Origin: DATFXM01 sp035315885
GTDB taxonomy: Bacteria; Acidobacteriota; Blastocatellia; UBA7656
Assembly: GCA_035315885.1 (NCBI GenBank)
Contig: DATFXM010000176.1
Span: 1-27,316 of the forward strand
DNA: 27,316 bases
Direction: 5' to 3'
Shown: positions 16,766 through 24,340 of the stretch, in pieces
How positions within the stretch are numbered: the first letter of the stretch is position 1
Layout: each line of letters starts with the position of its first letter
Program-made: the position numbers and the translations under genes
Notes under the pieces: model-generated
What the model was told of the DNA's origin: nothing
The model's database searches: none
What the model saw: only the letters and a program-made list of their open reading frames with translations

Positions 16766-17914
16766 ATGTCAAAAACGCAACGATCTGCAACAGGTCCCGT
16801 CAAGAATGCATGCGGTGGAGTGCTTCTGGCGGTGTTCTTTTTTGGAGCAGCTCTATCGATTCGTTCGCAACTGCCGCCGGAGACCTGGTCACAGTTTCGG
16901 GGGAATCATCAGCAAATCGGCGTATCGGTATCGGGTGTGCCCAAGGACCTCAAGCAACTGTGGACCTTCGAAGCGGGTGATTCGATCGAGGCTTCGGCGG
17001 CCATTTTTGAAGGCACGGTCTATGTCGGTTCACAGGCCGGCGAGTTGGTAGCCCTGAGTCTCGGGGACGGCTCGGTGCGCTGGAAGTATCGCGCTACGGG
17101 TCCGATCGGCCAATCGTCGCCGTGCGTGTCGGGTGGAACGGTCTATTTCGGCGATCTCAATGGGACGGTGCACGCAGTAAACGCGAAAAGCGGCCGCGCG
17201 GTGTGGACGTTCAAGACGAATGCCGAAGTAAAGTCATCGCCGGTGGTGGTAGGAAACAAACTGCTGATCGGGTCTTACGACGAACATCTGTATTGTCTTG
17301 GCGCATCAAACGGCGGGCTCATCTGGAAGTTTCGCACTCAAGGGCCGGTTCACTGCACAGCGGGAGTAGCTGACGGAGTGGCATACATAGCGGGATGTGA
17401 CGAGCAATTCCGCGCGATCCGCATAAGCGATGGGCACGAGTTGTTCCGAGTTGCGTCGGGAGCTTACACGGGTGCTTCTCCGGCGATCGCGAGTGGAATG
17501 GCTTTCTACGGCACGTTCGCCAACGAAGTGATCGCCGTGAACCTGCGAACGCATCGAGTCGCCTGGCGATATATAAACCGGCAGCGGCAATTCCCGTATT
17601 ACTCGTCGGCGGGAGTGGTAGAGGGGAGAGTTCTGATCGGCGGCCGCGACAAGATGGTGCATTGCCTGAATGCGGCTACCGGGAAGCAACTCTGGACATT
17701 CATGACGCGAGCGAGAGTCGAGTCATCACCGGCGCTTGCCGATGGGCGGGTGTTTATCGGGTCAAACGATGGGAAGCTTTATGTGTTGGACTACAAGACC
17801 GGGGCCAAGGTGTGGGAGTTCACTGCCGGTGCGCCGCTGAGCGCATCTCCGGCAATTGCAGCGGGACGAATCGTCATAGGCTCGGAAGACGGAAGGTTGT
17901 ACTGCTTCGGTTAG
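16766..17914 (+). CDS. PQQ-like/BamB-like beta-propeller protein
   Basis: A 382-residue protein with a very regular propeller of about 40-residue repeats: ALSLGDGSVRWKYR, AVNAKSGRAVWTFK, CLGASNGGLIWKFR, AIRISDGHELFRVA, AVNLRTHRVAWRYI, CLNAATGKQLWTFM and VLDYKTGAKVWEFT, with a closing strand LYCFG. This suggests seven to eight blades. A hydrophobic segment (ACGGVLLAVFFFGAALSI) near the N-terminus serves as signal peptide or anchor, followed by the variant entry motif FRGNHQQI. It is the most BamB-like of the set by size and regularity. The ATG at 16766 is preferred; a TTG two codons earlier is the alternative. It is the last gene of the four-gene operon and converges on the MFS gene. Confidence 0.9.
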   Translation: MSKTQRSATGPVKNACGGVLLAVFFFGAALSIRSQLPPETWSQFRGNHQQIGVSVSGVPKDLKQLWTFEAGDSIEASAAIFEGTVYVGSQAGELVALSLGDGSVRWKYRATGPIGQSSPCVSGGTVYFGDLNGTVHAVNAKSGRAVWTFKTNAEVKSSPVVVGNKLLIGSYDEHLYCLGASNGGLIWKFRTQGPVHCTAGVADGVAYIAGCDEQFRAIRISDGHELFRVASGAYTGASPAIASGMAFYGTFANEVIAVNLRTHRVAWRYINRQRQFPYYSSAGVVEGRVLIGGRDKMVHCLNAATGKQLWTFMTRARVESSPALADGRVFIGSNDGKLYVLDYKTGAKVWEFTAGAPLSASPAIAAGRIVIGSEDGRLYCFG

Positions 17915-18028
17915 GTGGTGTCCTGGTGGACCGTATCTATTGAATCACCTCATTGCAAGCACTTGATCGCACAAGGAAGCGGTCACAGCCCTCCGTAGGA
18001 AGGCCATGTTTGTAGCACGGGCCCAGCC

Positions 18029-19387
18029 TTATTCAGGCAATTCTTCTTGTGCAGGCTCTGGAAGCCAGAAACTTGCTATCAACGCAATCGCATAAACCAG
18101 GAACGCAACCCCTGCCGCGCCGTACGCGAGTTTGGTGGCTGGAGTTGTTCCCGGCATCGTAGCGGCTATCTGAGTTGTCAACAGCGCCGCCGAAGTGCCG
18201 ATCATTCTTCCGCCGACGTTCGCCGAAAAACTCTCCCCGGTCCCTCGTAAATGTGTTGGATATACGCGAGGCAGATAGTTTCCCCAGAAGCTGAGCTGCG
18301 CAATCGTAAACAGACCCGCGAAGAAGATTCCCCACTTCAAAAGCGTTAGGTCGTGCACCGCCGGATAGAAAAACACGAGCGGCACTACGACCAGACCGGG
18401 AATCAAAAAAACCCGAAGCAGCTTTCGGCGTGAGGCTATTCGAATCGCGAGAAACGCGAGGATGATTCGGCCCACGAGTCCACCAACCTCCTGCAGCGTC
18501 TGTACGCCCGCGACAGTCGATTGAATGATCGACTGTCGTTGCGGCGCTGCGAGAGATTGGTCAAGGTGAACGAGGCCCGGCACTATCTGTGGAAGCTGCT
18601 GAATAGCACCAAACGCGGCTCCCAGGCTGCACGCGAAAATCAACGCGCTGACAAGAGTCGTGCGGCGAAACTGTGGCCTGAAGATTTCGGCGATGCTCGC
18701 TCGCTTTAGTGTGCCGGCCAGTTTTTTCTCTTGCCACACCGGCGATTCCGGCAAGAACGGCCTGATGATTATCAGCGGAATGGCGGGGATTAGTCCGGAA
18801 ATCAGAACATAGCGCCAGTTGTCGTGCGCGCCGTGAATCGCCGGCAAGCTCTCAGCGGACTTCGCTATCACAAGCGCGGTCAGGCTCACCATAAAGCCAC
18901 CGAGCGAGGAGAAGGCCTGCGTGTAGCCGACTACTGTCTCTCTCAGCTTTGGCTCTGGGAACAGCTCCGAGAGCCACGCTACCGCTGCCACGAATTCAAC
19001 GCATACACCTATGAACGTGGTGGTTCTCAGGATGAGAAGGACCGGCAGAGACGTTGCGAGGCCCGCGCCGAACGCCGAGAACGCGTACAACAAGATGCTC
19101 CATGTAAGCACGCGCCTTCGACCGAGGGTATCGGTCAAGTAACCGCCCAACATGCCGAACACTCCGCCACTCAGTGCGGGCACGTAAAACAGCAGGTCGC
19201 GCCAATGAGTGAATTCGGGAGATCCGAAGGTCAAGCCCCCGAGCTGCTCCAAAGCCGGCCTAACGATCAGAGGCAGCATGAGCAGTTCGTAACTGTCAAA
19301 GGCGAATCCGATCACCGCTATGATGCAGATCAGCCATTGAACCGTCGTGAGTCCGCTTGTTGTTTTTTCAGGAGCCGTTGAAGTCAT
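18029..19387 (-). CDS. MFS transporter
   Basis: A 452-residue inner-membrane protein with about 12 hydrophobic helices. The first helix carries acidic residues (FAFDSYELLMLPLIV, about residues 28-42) and the loop between helices 2 and 3 has GGYLTDTLGRRR (81-92), the major-facilitator signature. The later motif YPTHLRGTGES is also typical. The pattern is closest to the organic-acid and aromatic-acid:proton symporter and sugar-porter-like branches; the substrate is not determinable. It follows the sodium symporter gene on the same strand by 59 bp and is probably co-transcribed with it. A strong ribosome binding site was not seen. Confidence 0.9.
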   Translation of the reverse strand: MTSTAPEKTTSGLTTVQWLICIIAVIGFAFDSYELLMLPLIVRPALEQLGGLTFGSPEFTHWRDLLFYVPALSGGVFGMLGGYLTDTLGRRRVLTWSILLYAFSAFGAGLATSLPVLLILRTTTFIGVCVEFVAAVAWLSELFPEPKLRETVVGYTQAFSSLGGFMVSLTALVIAKSAESLPAIHGAHDNWRYVLISGLIPAIPLIIIRPFLPESPVWQEKKLAGTLKRASIAEIFRPQFRRTTLVSALIFACSLGAAFGAIQQLPQIVPGLVHLDQSLAAPQRQSIIQSTVAGVQTLQEVGGLVGRIILAFLAIRIASRRKLLRVFLIPGLVVVPLVFFYPAVHDLTLLKWGIFFAGLFTIAQLSFWGNYLPRVYPTHLRGTGESFSANVGGRMIGTSAALLTTQIAATMPGTTPATKLAYGAAGVAFLVYAIALIASFWLPEPAQEELPE

Positions 19388-19446
19388 GGTCGGTCTTAGG
19401 TGTTCGTTTCTTATATCCTCGGGTTCAAGTGTTACAGGCCACTACA

Positions 19447-21075
19447 TCACGAGGCCGCCTTGAAGTAGCGTCCTATCGTTGTCTCGCCGGGTCTCTTAGT
19501 CAACCACGACACGACCACTATCAAGAGCGATGAGACGATAGTCATAGGCACCACCGGCATAAGCCCGAACACCGCTGTACCTCCCGATGTCCGCGCCAAC
19601 ACCTCGGCGCCACCCACAGCCCATATCACCTTTGGAGGTCCGGCGGGCGCTACAACGATGTGTTGGAAGATCGCTACCGCCACAACCGCGCCCGCGGTCC
19701 ACACGGTCGCAGCAAGCGCTCCCCACTTTGTGCTCCCCTTCCAAAACAGCGCTGCTACAAGCAAGGGTGCAAGCGCCGAATAACCCGAAAAAGCGTACTG
19801 TACCGCAAGATCAAAAATACTTTGAGGCGAACGAAGCGCAATCGCATACGCCGCTAGCGTTATAACGATGATGAATACGCGCCCAGTGTGAACCTGTGCC
19901 GCTTCACCGAACCGGCGCTTACCTCCATAGAACGCAAACACATCCTCGGTAAACATCGTTGACAGAGCCAGAATTTGTGAGTCGCTGGCCATGACTGCGG
20001 CCATGATGCCTGCGCCCAGCAAGCCTGCCAGCCATGCCGGAGCAAACCGATCCAGCAACAACAGCAGGACGTCATCTCCAGCCATCGTCGATCGCAACTT
20101 GTCGCGCTCTTCGGGCGCGAGCTTCGAGCCCTCGACCGCCAGAAGCGACCTCGCCTCCATCTTCTGCCTGATCTCCGGCACATCCGTGGCTCGATTTGCC
20201 ATCACACCGAGAAACACACAGGGAAGCCAAAGCACCAGCATGCATATCGGATAGAGCACTACGGTGCGCTTGAACTGAGATACCCGCCGAGCAGTCAAAC
20301 AAAAAATCGTAATGTGCGGGAACGCGATAGAGGATAGCGGGATAAACGTGTAGCTGAAGAAGAACAGAGGCGATATTCGCTCTCGAGTCAACAGGGCCGC
20401 GCTCGCCGGCGTTTGCAGCATCGCTTCAGCCGACTCGCGAAATCCACCCATGCCGGTCCCGATTACTACCAGCGCGATGGCACCGAACGAAAGAAATAAC
20501 AGCGTCTGCAGAGTATTGACCCACGCTGTTCCGCGCATCCCGCCAAAAAAGACATAACCCATGACGACCAGGGCAACGATTGCGCCCCCGGCCCAGTAGG
20601 GTACGCGACCACCGCTGATCGCGTTGAATGCGGTGCCGCCCCCCATCACGCCGATGATGATGTACGGCACAAGAAACGCCGCCTGTACGATCGCGATCAC
20701 AGTTCCGATGTGACTACACTCCCATCGATCCCGAAACATCTGTACAGGAGTGATGAACCCATACTTTTTTCCGAGCGCCCAAACTCGAGTCCCGATCAAG
20801 AACAGCGACAGCGGGATTATCAGGGCCGAAGATGAAGCCATCAGACCGTAGGTCACGATTCCGTTGTTAAACGCGTGTCCCGATGAACCAAGAATCGCGA
20901 ACGCGGTCATGTTCGTACCGAACAGAGAGAGAAGGAACACGTACTGCCCAAGAGATCGTCCCGCAAGAAAGTACTCCTCGGCGCCTTCGGTCGACGCCGA
21001 CCGCCGTCGAAAAGCAAATATTCCGATGTACAGGACTACGCCGAGGTAGGCGAAGATAAACAGGGTTGGGATCAA
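19447..21075 (-). CDS. Sodium:solute symporter (SSS family), MctP/PanF-like
   Basis: A 542-residue inner-membrane protein with about 13 hydrophobic helices. The SSS core motif FFGGMRGTAWVNTLQ is at residues 176-190, and EEYFLAGRSLGQYVFLLSLF near 33-52 is the usual first loop. It couples uptake of a small organic solute to Na+. Pairing with a preceding small DUF3311 protein is known for the monocarboxylate permease MctP and for YhdT/PanF, so monocarboxylate or pantothenate-like substrates are the best guess. The start is TTG, with the TGA stop of the upstream gene nested in the same four bases (TTGA). AGGGAG lies about ten bases upstream, which supports translational coupling. Confidence 0.9.
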   Translation of the reverse strand: MIPTLFIFAYLGVVLYIGIFAFRRRSASTEGAEEYFLAGRSLGQYVFLLSLFGTNMTAFAILGSSGHAFNNGIVTYGLMASSSALIIPLSLFLIGTRVWALGKKYGFITPVQMFRDRWECSHIGTVIAIVQAAFLVPYIIIGVMGGGTAFNAISGGRVPYWAGGAIVALVVMGYVFFGGMRGTAWVNTLQTLLFLSFGAIALVVIGTGMGGFRESAEAMLQTPASAALLTRERISPLFFFSYTFIPLSSIAFPHITIFCLTARRVSQFKRTVVLYPICMLVLWLPCVFLGVMANRATDVPEIRQKMEARSLLAVEGSKLAPEERDKLRSTMAGDDVLLLLLDRFAPAWLAGLLGAGIMAAVMASDSQILALSTMFTEDVFAFYGGKRRFGEAAQVHTGRVFIIVITLAAYAIALRSPQSIFDLAVQYAFSGYSALAPLLVAALFWKGSTKWGALAATVWTAGAVVAVAIFQHIVVAPAGPPKVIWAVGGAEVLARTSGGTAVFGLMPVVPMTIVSSLLIVVVSWLTKRPGETTIGRYFKAAS

Positions 21076-21395
21076 CGCTCCGAATCTCCCTGTTGATCGT
21101 CGGATGGGCGCACTTCGGCAGACGGGTTGACGGCGGCTTTCGAAACTGAACCCGCGGTGGTCGGGCGTTCGGCCCAGGAGCCTTCCTCCCCCAACTCATC
21201 GGAGAATTGGCTCGGCCACGCGTACCTCACGAGCACCCACATCGTCAGAGAGAGGACCAGCGTGAAAACGGCGTGATAAAAGAGACCGATTGGCAAGAAC
21301 CCGAACACGAGGGGTCGCGCATCGCGCCAGTACCAAAAGTCCTGGTGCAGAACATACAGCAGCACAATGGCCGCGGCGAGGACGCGCCCCTTCAT
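21072..21395 (-). CDS. DUF3311 family small membrane protein
   Basis: A 107-residue protein. Residues about 1-70 match the DUF3311 pattern (VLLYVLHQDFWYWRDARPLV, then FGFLPIGLFYHAVFTLVLSL) with two transmembrane helices, followed by a hydrophilic, Ser/Pro/Glu-rich tail. The ATG at 21395 has an excellent GGAGGAG ribosome binding site; a longer frame starting at 21554 has none and would run through the divergent promoter region. DUF3311 proteins are encoded with, and probably are small partner subunits of, SSS symporters, and the TTGA overlap with the next gene supports that here. Confidence 0.85.
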   Translation of the reverse strand: MKGRVLAAAIVLLYVLHQDFWYWRDARPLVFGFLPIGLFYHAVFTLVLSLTMWVLVRYAWPSQFSDELGEEGSWAERPTTAGSVSKAAVNPSAEVRPSDDQQGDSER

Positions 21396-21473
21396 CGTCT
21401 CCTCCGGCGCAACAGCTTTGTTTAGAAACCTGTGGACAAATCGATGCGTACTATCACACAGGCTTTCAGCAAA

Positions 21474-21502
21474 TTGCAACGGCGGCACACAGCCGTTAAA
21501 AT
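21474..21502 (+). promoter_or_regulatory. Candidate sigma-70 promoter of the radical SAM operon
   Basis: TTGCAA (21474-21479) and TAAAAT (21497-21502) are 17 bases apart. The start codon at 21538 is about 30 bases beyond the expected transcription start. The spacer holds a short inverted repeat ACGGC/GCCGT (21479-21496) that could be an operator. It lies in the 142-bp divergent region shared with the DUF3311/SSS genes. Confidence 0.5.
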
Positions 21503-21537
21503 TTTCGGCTACGGCTGAACACGGAAATAGAGACTTC

Positions 21538-22851
21538 ATGACCGAGGAGACCACTCAGACCAAGACCGAAGTCGGGAATTACTTTGTTTCGAATTATCCC
21601 CCGTTCTCGCAATGGAAACCCGAATACACCTCGGAAGCAGTGGCGTCATTGAATGAGCCGCCTCGCACCGATGAACCGCTCGGTCTCTACCTGCATATTC
21701 CCTTCTGCAGAAAGCGCTGCACGTTCTGCTATTTCAAAGTTTATACCGACAAGAACGCATCTCAGGTCGAGACGTACCTGGATGCTCTGATAAAAGAAAA
21801 CGAGCTTTACAGCTGTGCGCCCGCGCTTCAAGGAAGACAACTGCGGTTCGCGTACTTTGGCGGGGGAACGCCCTCATATATCAGCGACCGTCAGCTTCAT
21901 TATCTAGTCGAGGGTTTGAACCAACATGTGAGCTGGGAGAACGCCGAAGAAGTCACCTTCGAATGCGAGCCTGGCACGCTAAAGAAATCTAAGCTCGAAA
22001 CGTTAAAAGAAATCGGTGTGACGCGACTGAGCCTGGGGATCGAGCACTTCGACGACAGAATCCTGGCCGGCAATGGCCGCGCACATTTGTCGGCGGAGAT
22101 CTACAGGGCGTACGAGTGGGCTCGCGAAGTCGATTTTCCGCAGATAAACATCGATCTTATCGCGGGCATGGTCGGAGACAACGATGAGAGCTGGCGCGAC
22201 GCGGTGCGCCGGGCCATCGAGATGGAACCTGACTCGGTCACCATCTACCAGATGGAGTTACCGTACAACACGGTAATCTCGCAGGAAATGTTGTCAAAGG
22301 GGATCGACTCTCCAGTTGCCGACTGGCCCACCAAGCGACGCTGGCTTGAATACGCCTACGATCAGTTTCAAGCGCGGGACTTTCGAATAGCGAGCGCTTA
22401 TACGCTGGCCACCAACAAGAAGCCCTGCCGTTTTATTTACACCGATGCTTTGTGGCATGGCGGCGACATGCTGGGCCTGGGGGTTTCATCCTTCTCGCAC
22501 TTTGGCGGCGTACATTTTCAGAACGCGCACAACTTTGAAGAGTACGTACGCATCATCGAGTCGGGAGACTTACCGCTGTGGCGCGCGTTGAGACTCACAC
22601 CCAACCAGCGGCTTATTCGCGAGATGGTTTTGCAACTAAAGACCGGAGCACTGGACGTCGGTTATTTCCGGCGCAAGTTCGACGTGGACATCTGGGCGAA
22701 ATTCGAGCCCGTTTATGAGCAACTCGAATCCGACCGGCTGCTGACGAGAACGAACGGTTCGATCGAGCTCACACGTAGCGGTCTTCTGCAGGTTGATCAG
22801 TTTCTTCCCGAGTTCTTTGAACCGGAATTGAAGACAGTCAGATACGCATAG
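21538..22851 (+). CDS. HemN/HemW-like radical SAM protein
   Basis: A 437-residue protein. The [4Fe-4S] motif C57-x3-C61-x2-C64 is in HIPFCRKRCTFCYF. The SAM-binding region has FGGGTPS, and HemN-family blocks follow: TFECEPGTL, RLSLGIEHFDDRIL, INIDLIAGMVG and LGLGVSSFSHFG. A winged-helix-like HemN_C region lies near the C-terminus. After the third Cys comes Y-F and not the x-C of true HemN, as in HemW and HemN-like methyltransferases or cyclopropanases. The substrate is unknown; true coproporphyrinogen oxidation is unlikely. The start is set at the ATG 21538, as a longer frame from 21367 would cross the promoter. Twelve bases separate it from the halogenase-like gene, suggesting the two act on the same product. 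Confidence 0.88.
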   Translation: MTEETTQTKTEVGNYFVSNYPPFSQWKPEYTSEAVASLNEPPRTDEPLGLYLHIPFCRKRCTFCYFKVYTDKNASQVETYLDALIKENELYSCAPALQGRQLRFAYFGGGTPSYISDRQLHYLVEGLNQHVSWENAEEVTFECEPGTLKKSKLETLKEIGVTRLSLGIEHFDDRILAGNGRAHLSAEIYRAYEWAREVDFPQINIDLIAGMVGDNDESWRDAVRRAIEMEPDSVTIYQMELPYNTVISQEMLSKGIDSPVADWPTKRRWLEYAYDQFQARDFRIASAYTLATNKKPCRFIYTDALWHGGDMLGLGVSSFSHFGGVHFQNAHNFEEYVRIIESGDLPLWRALRLTPNQRLIREMVLQLKTGALDVGYFRRKFDVDIWAKFEPVYEQLESDRLLTRTNGSIELTRSGLLQVDQFLPEFFEPELKTVRYA

Positions 22852-22863
22852 ATCAGGGTTAAG

Positions 22864-24204
22864 ATGAAGGAAAATACTTACGACGTAATCGTGATGGGAG
22901 GCGGACCCGCGGGCAGCACCATCGCGAGCATTTTGGCCCGTGAGGGTCGCAAGGTCATTCTCTTCGAGAGAGAATCATTCCCGCGTCATCATATCGGCGA
23001 ATCGCTGATGACCGACACGTACTGGACGTTTCAACGCATGGGCTTCCTCGAGAAACTCAAGGACAGTCCGTTTGTGCGGAAGTACAGCGTTCAATTTGCT
23101 AACTCCGTGGGTAAGGAATCAAGACCGTTTTATTTCTTCGAAGCCAATCACCACGAAAGCGCGGTGACCTGGCAGGTAACCCGCTCGGAGTTCGATAAGA
23201 TGCTTATCGAGCACGCTGCTGATCAGGGCGCCGAAGTTCACCAGAGGAGCCCGGTCAAGCAGGTCCTGTTTGACGGCGACCGAGCAATAGGCGTCGAGGC
23301 ACGGATCGAGGGAGGCGAACCTCAAAAGTTCTACGCAAAAGTGGTTGTGGACGCTACCGGCCAATCAGCGATGCTCTCAAATAGATTCCGATGGCGAATG
23401 CGCGATCCAAAACTGAAGAAGGCAGTGCTCTATTCTTACTTCAAGGGCGCGCATCGCGAGCCCGACTTGAACGGAGGCGCAACACTCGTACTGCGGACGT
23501 CTCCCGGAAGCGGCGGGTGGTTCTGGTACATTCCACTCGAAAACGACATCACCAGCGTAGGCATCGTTGCCAATCCTGAATACCTCGTGAAGGGTCGGGG
23601 TCAGAACCTGGCAAAGATCTTCGAGGAGGAAGTCGCGAAGTGCGAGCCGTGCAGGCGCAGGGTTGAGGGAGCCAAGCGAGTGGACAAGATCTACTCGATC
23701 ATTGACTATTCTTACCGGTCGAAGTTCTGCGCGGGCGACGGGTTTATCATTGTTGGTGATGCTTACGGCTTTCTTGATCCGATCTACTCGTCGGGAGTAT
23801 TGCTGGCGCTGAAAATGGCTGAGCTGGCGGCGGACGCAATTCACGACGCTTTCAACTCGAACGACTTCTCGGCAAATCGTCTAAGGCAGTTCCAGCCCAG
23901 GCTCGACAAGGGCATCGAATCGATGCGCAAGCTGGTATACGCGTTTTATTCGGACGGCTTCAGCTTTGCCAAATTCCTGAGGCAGAACCCCGAGCATCGA
24001 GTCAGCATCATCAATCTGCTGATAGGAGATGTGTTCAGGGAAAACGTCGACCAGGTCTACGGGCCGATGGCCGACTTCGCTTACATCCCGCCGCCATTGT
24101 ATGAGCAGGTGAATGGCTCGGATGGAGAAGTCGACGAGGGCGAAGCGCTCTCAGCAAAATATCTTTACTATGATGATCGCGGACAGGTGACGAGTGACAG
24201 TTGA
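22864..24204 (+). CDS. FAD-dependent oxidoreductase, phenol-type halogenase-like
   Basis: A 446-residue flavoprotein. The FAD dinucleotide-binding motif GGGPAG is at residues 12-17, then PRHHIGESL (40-48), a lysine in VRKYSVQF (K73) at the place of the catalytic Lys of phenolic flavin halogenases, G-W-F-W-Y-I-P (218-224) matching the halogenase GWxWxIP signature, and GDAYGFLDPIYSSG (298-311) contacting FAD. Related enzymes halogenate phenols or pyrroles using FADH2, but close relatives with the same motifs are plain monooxygenases or prenyl reductases, so halogenation is a hypothesis. It follows the radical SAM gene by 12 bp. Its last codons (VTSDS and the stop) are formed by the GTGAC heptamer array that continues downstream. 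Confidence 0.87.
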   Translation: MKENTYDVIVMGGGPAGSTIASILAREGRKVILFERESFPRHHIGESLMTDTYWTFQRMGFLEKLKDSPFVRKYSVQFANSVGKESRPFYFFEANHHESAVTWQVTRSEFDKMLIEHAADQGAEVHQRSPVKQVLFDGDRAIGVEARIEGGEPQKFYAKVVVDATGQSAMLSNRFRWRMRDPKLKKAVLYSYFKGAHREPDLNGGATLVLRTSPGSGGWFWYIPLENDITSVGIVANPEYLVKGRGQNLAKIFEEEVAKCEPCRRRVEGAKRVDKIYSIIDYSYRSKFCAGDGFIIVGDAYGFLDPIYSSGVLLALKMAELAADAIHDAFNSNDFSANRLRQFQPRLDKGIESMRKLVYAFYSDGFSFAKFLRQNPEHRVSIINLLIGDVFRENVDQVYGPMADFAYIPPPLYEQVNGSDGEVDEGEALSAKYLYYDDRGQVTSDS

Positions 24205-24338
24205 CTTACGAGTGACAGGTGACGGGACCTTGCTTCTGCCTGTCGCCTATCTCGACTCACCGGTTAAGCAACCTGTCACTTGCGGCTTGTAGCCTGTCAC
24301 CGAAAACCCGTCAGCGGTTATTGGTCGCCCGTCACCTC
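24185..24338. repeat. GTGAC heptamer inverted array
   Basis: The left arm (24185-24226) has AGGTGAC, GAGTGAC and CGAGTGAC units. The right side (about 24272-24337) has CCTGTCAC, GCCTGTCAC and CCCGTCACC units in reverse complement, around a less repetitive core. It fills the gap between the halogenase-like gene and the antiporter gene and ends three bases before the antiporter ATG. The first units lie inside the coding sequence that ends at 24204. It could serve as a terminator or RNA-stability element. Confidence 0.85.
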
Positions 24339-24340
24339 CA

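Noticed and set aside
4017..17914. Annotation of the propellers as PQQ-dependent alcohol dehydrogenases
   Set aside because: I saw neither the vicinal Cys-Cys pair, nor CxxCH cytochrome motifs, nor pqq biosynthesis genes. PQQ-like propeller is as far as the sequence supports.
17915..18028. Search for a terminator between the convergent propeller and MFS genes
   Set aside because: Only a 4-bp GTCC/GGAC stem and no T-tract was seen, which is too weak to report as a feature.
21396..21554. N-terminal extension of the DUF3311 protein and of the radical SAM protein across the divergent region
   Set aside because: Both extensions overlap each other in opposite directions and cover the likely promoter. 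The internal starts have better support: GGAGGAG for DUF3311 and a family-typical N-terminus for the radical SAM protein.
21538..22851. Calling the radical SAM protein HemN (coproporphyrinogen dehydrogenase)
   Set aside because: The fourth cysteine of the HemN CxxxCxxCxC motif is replaced by phenylalanine, as in HemW and HemN-like enzymes of other function.
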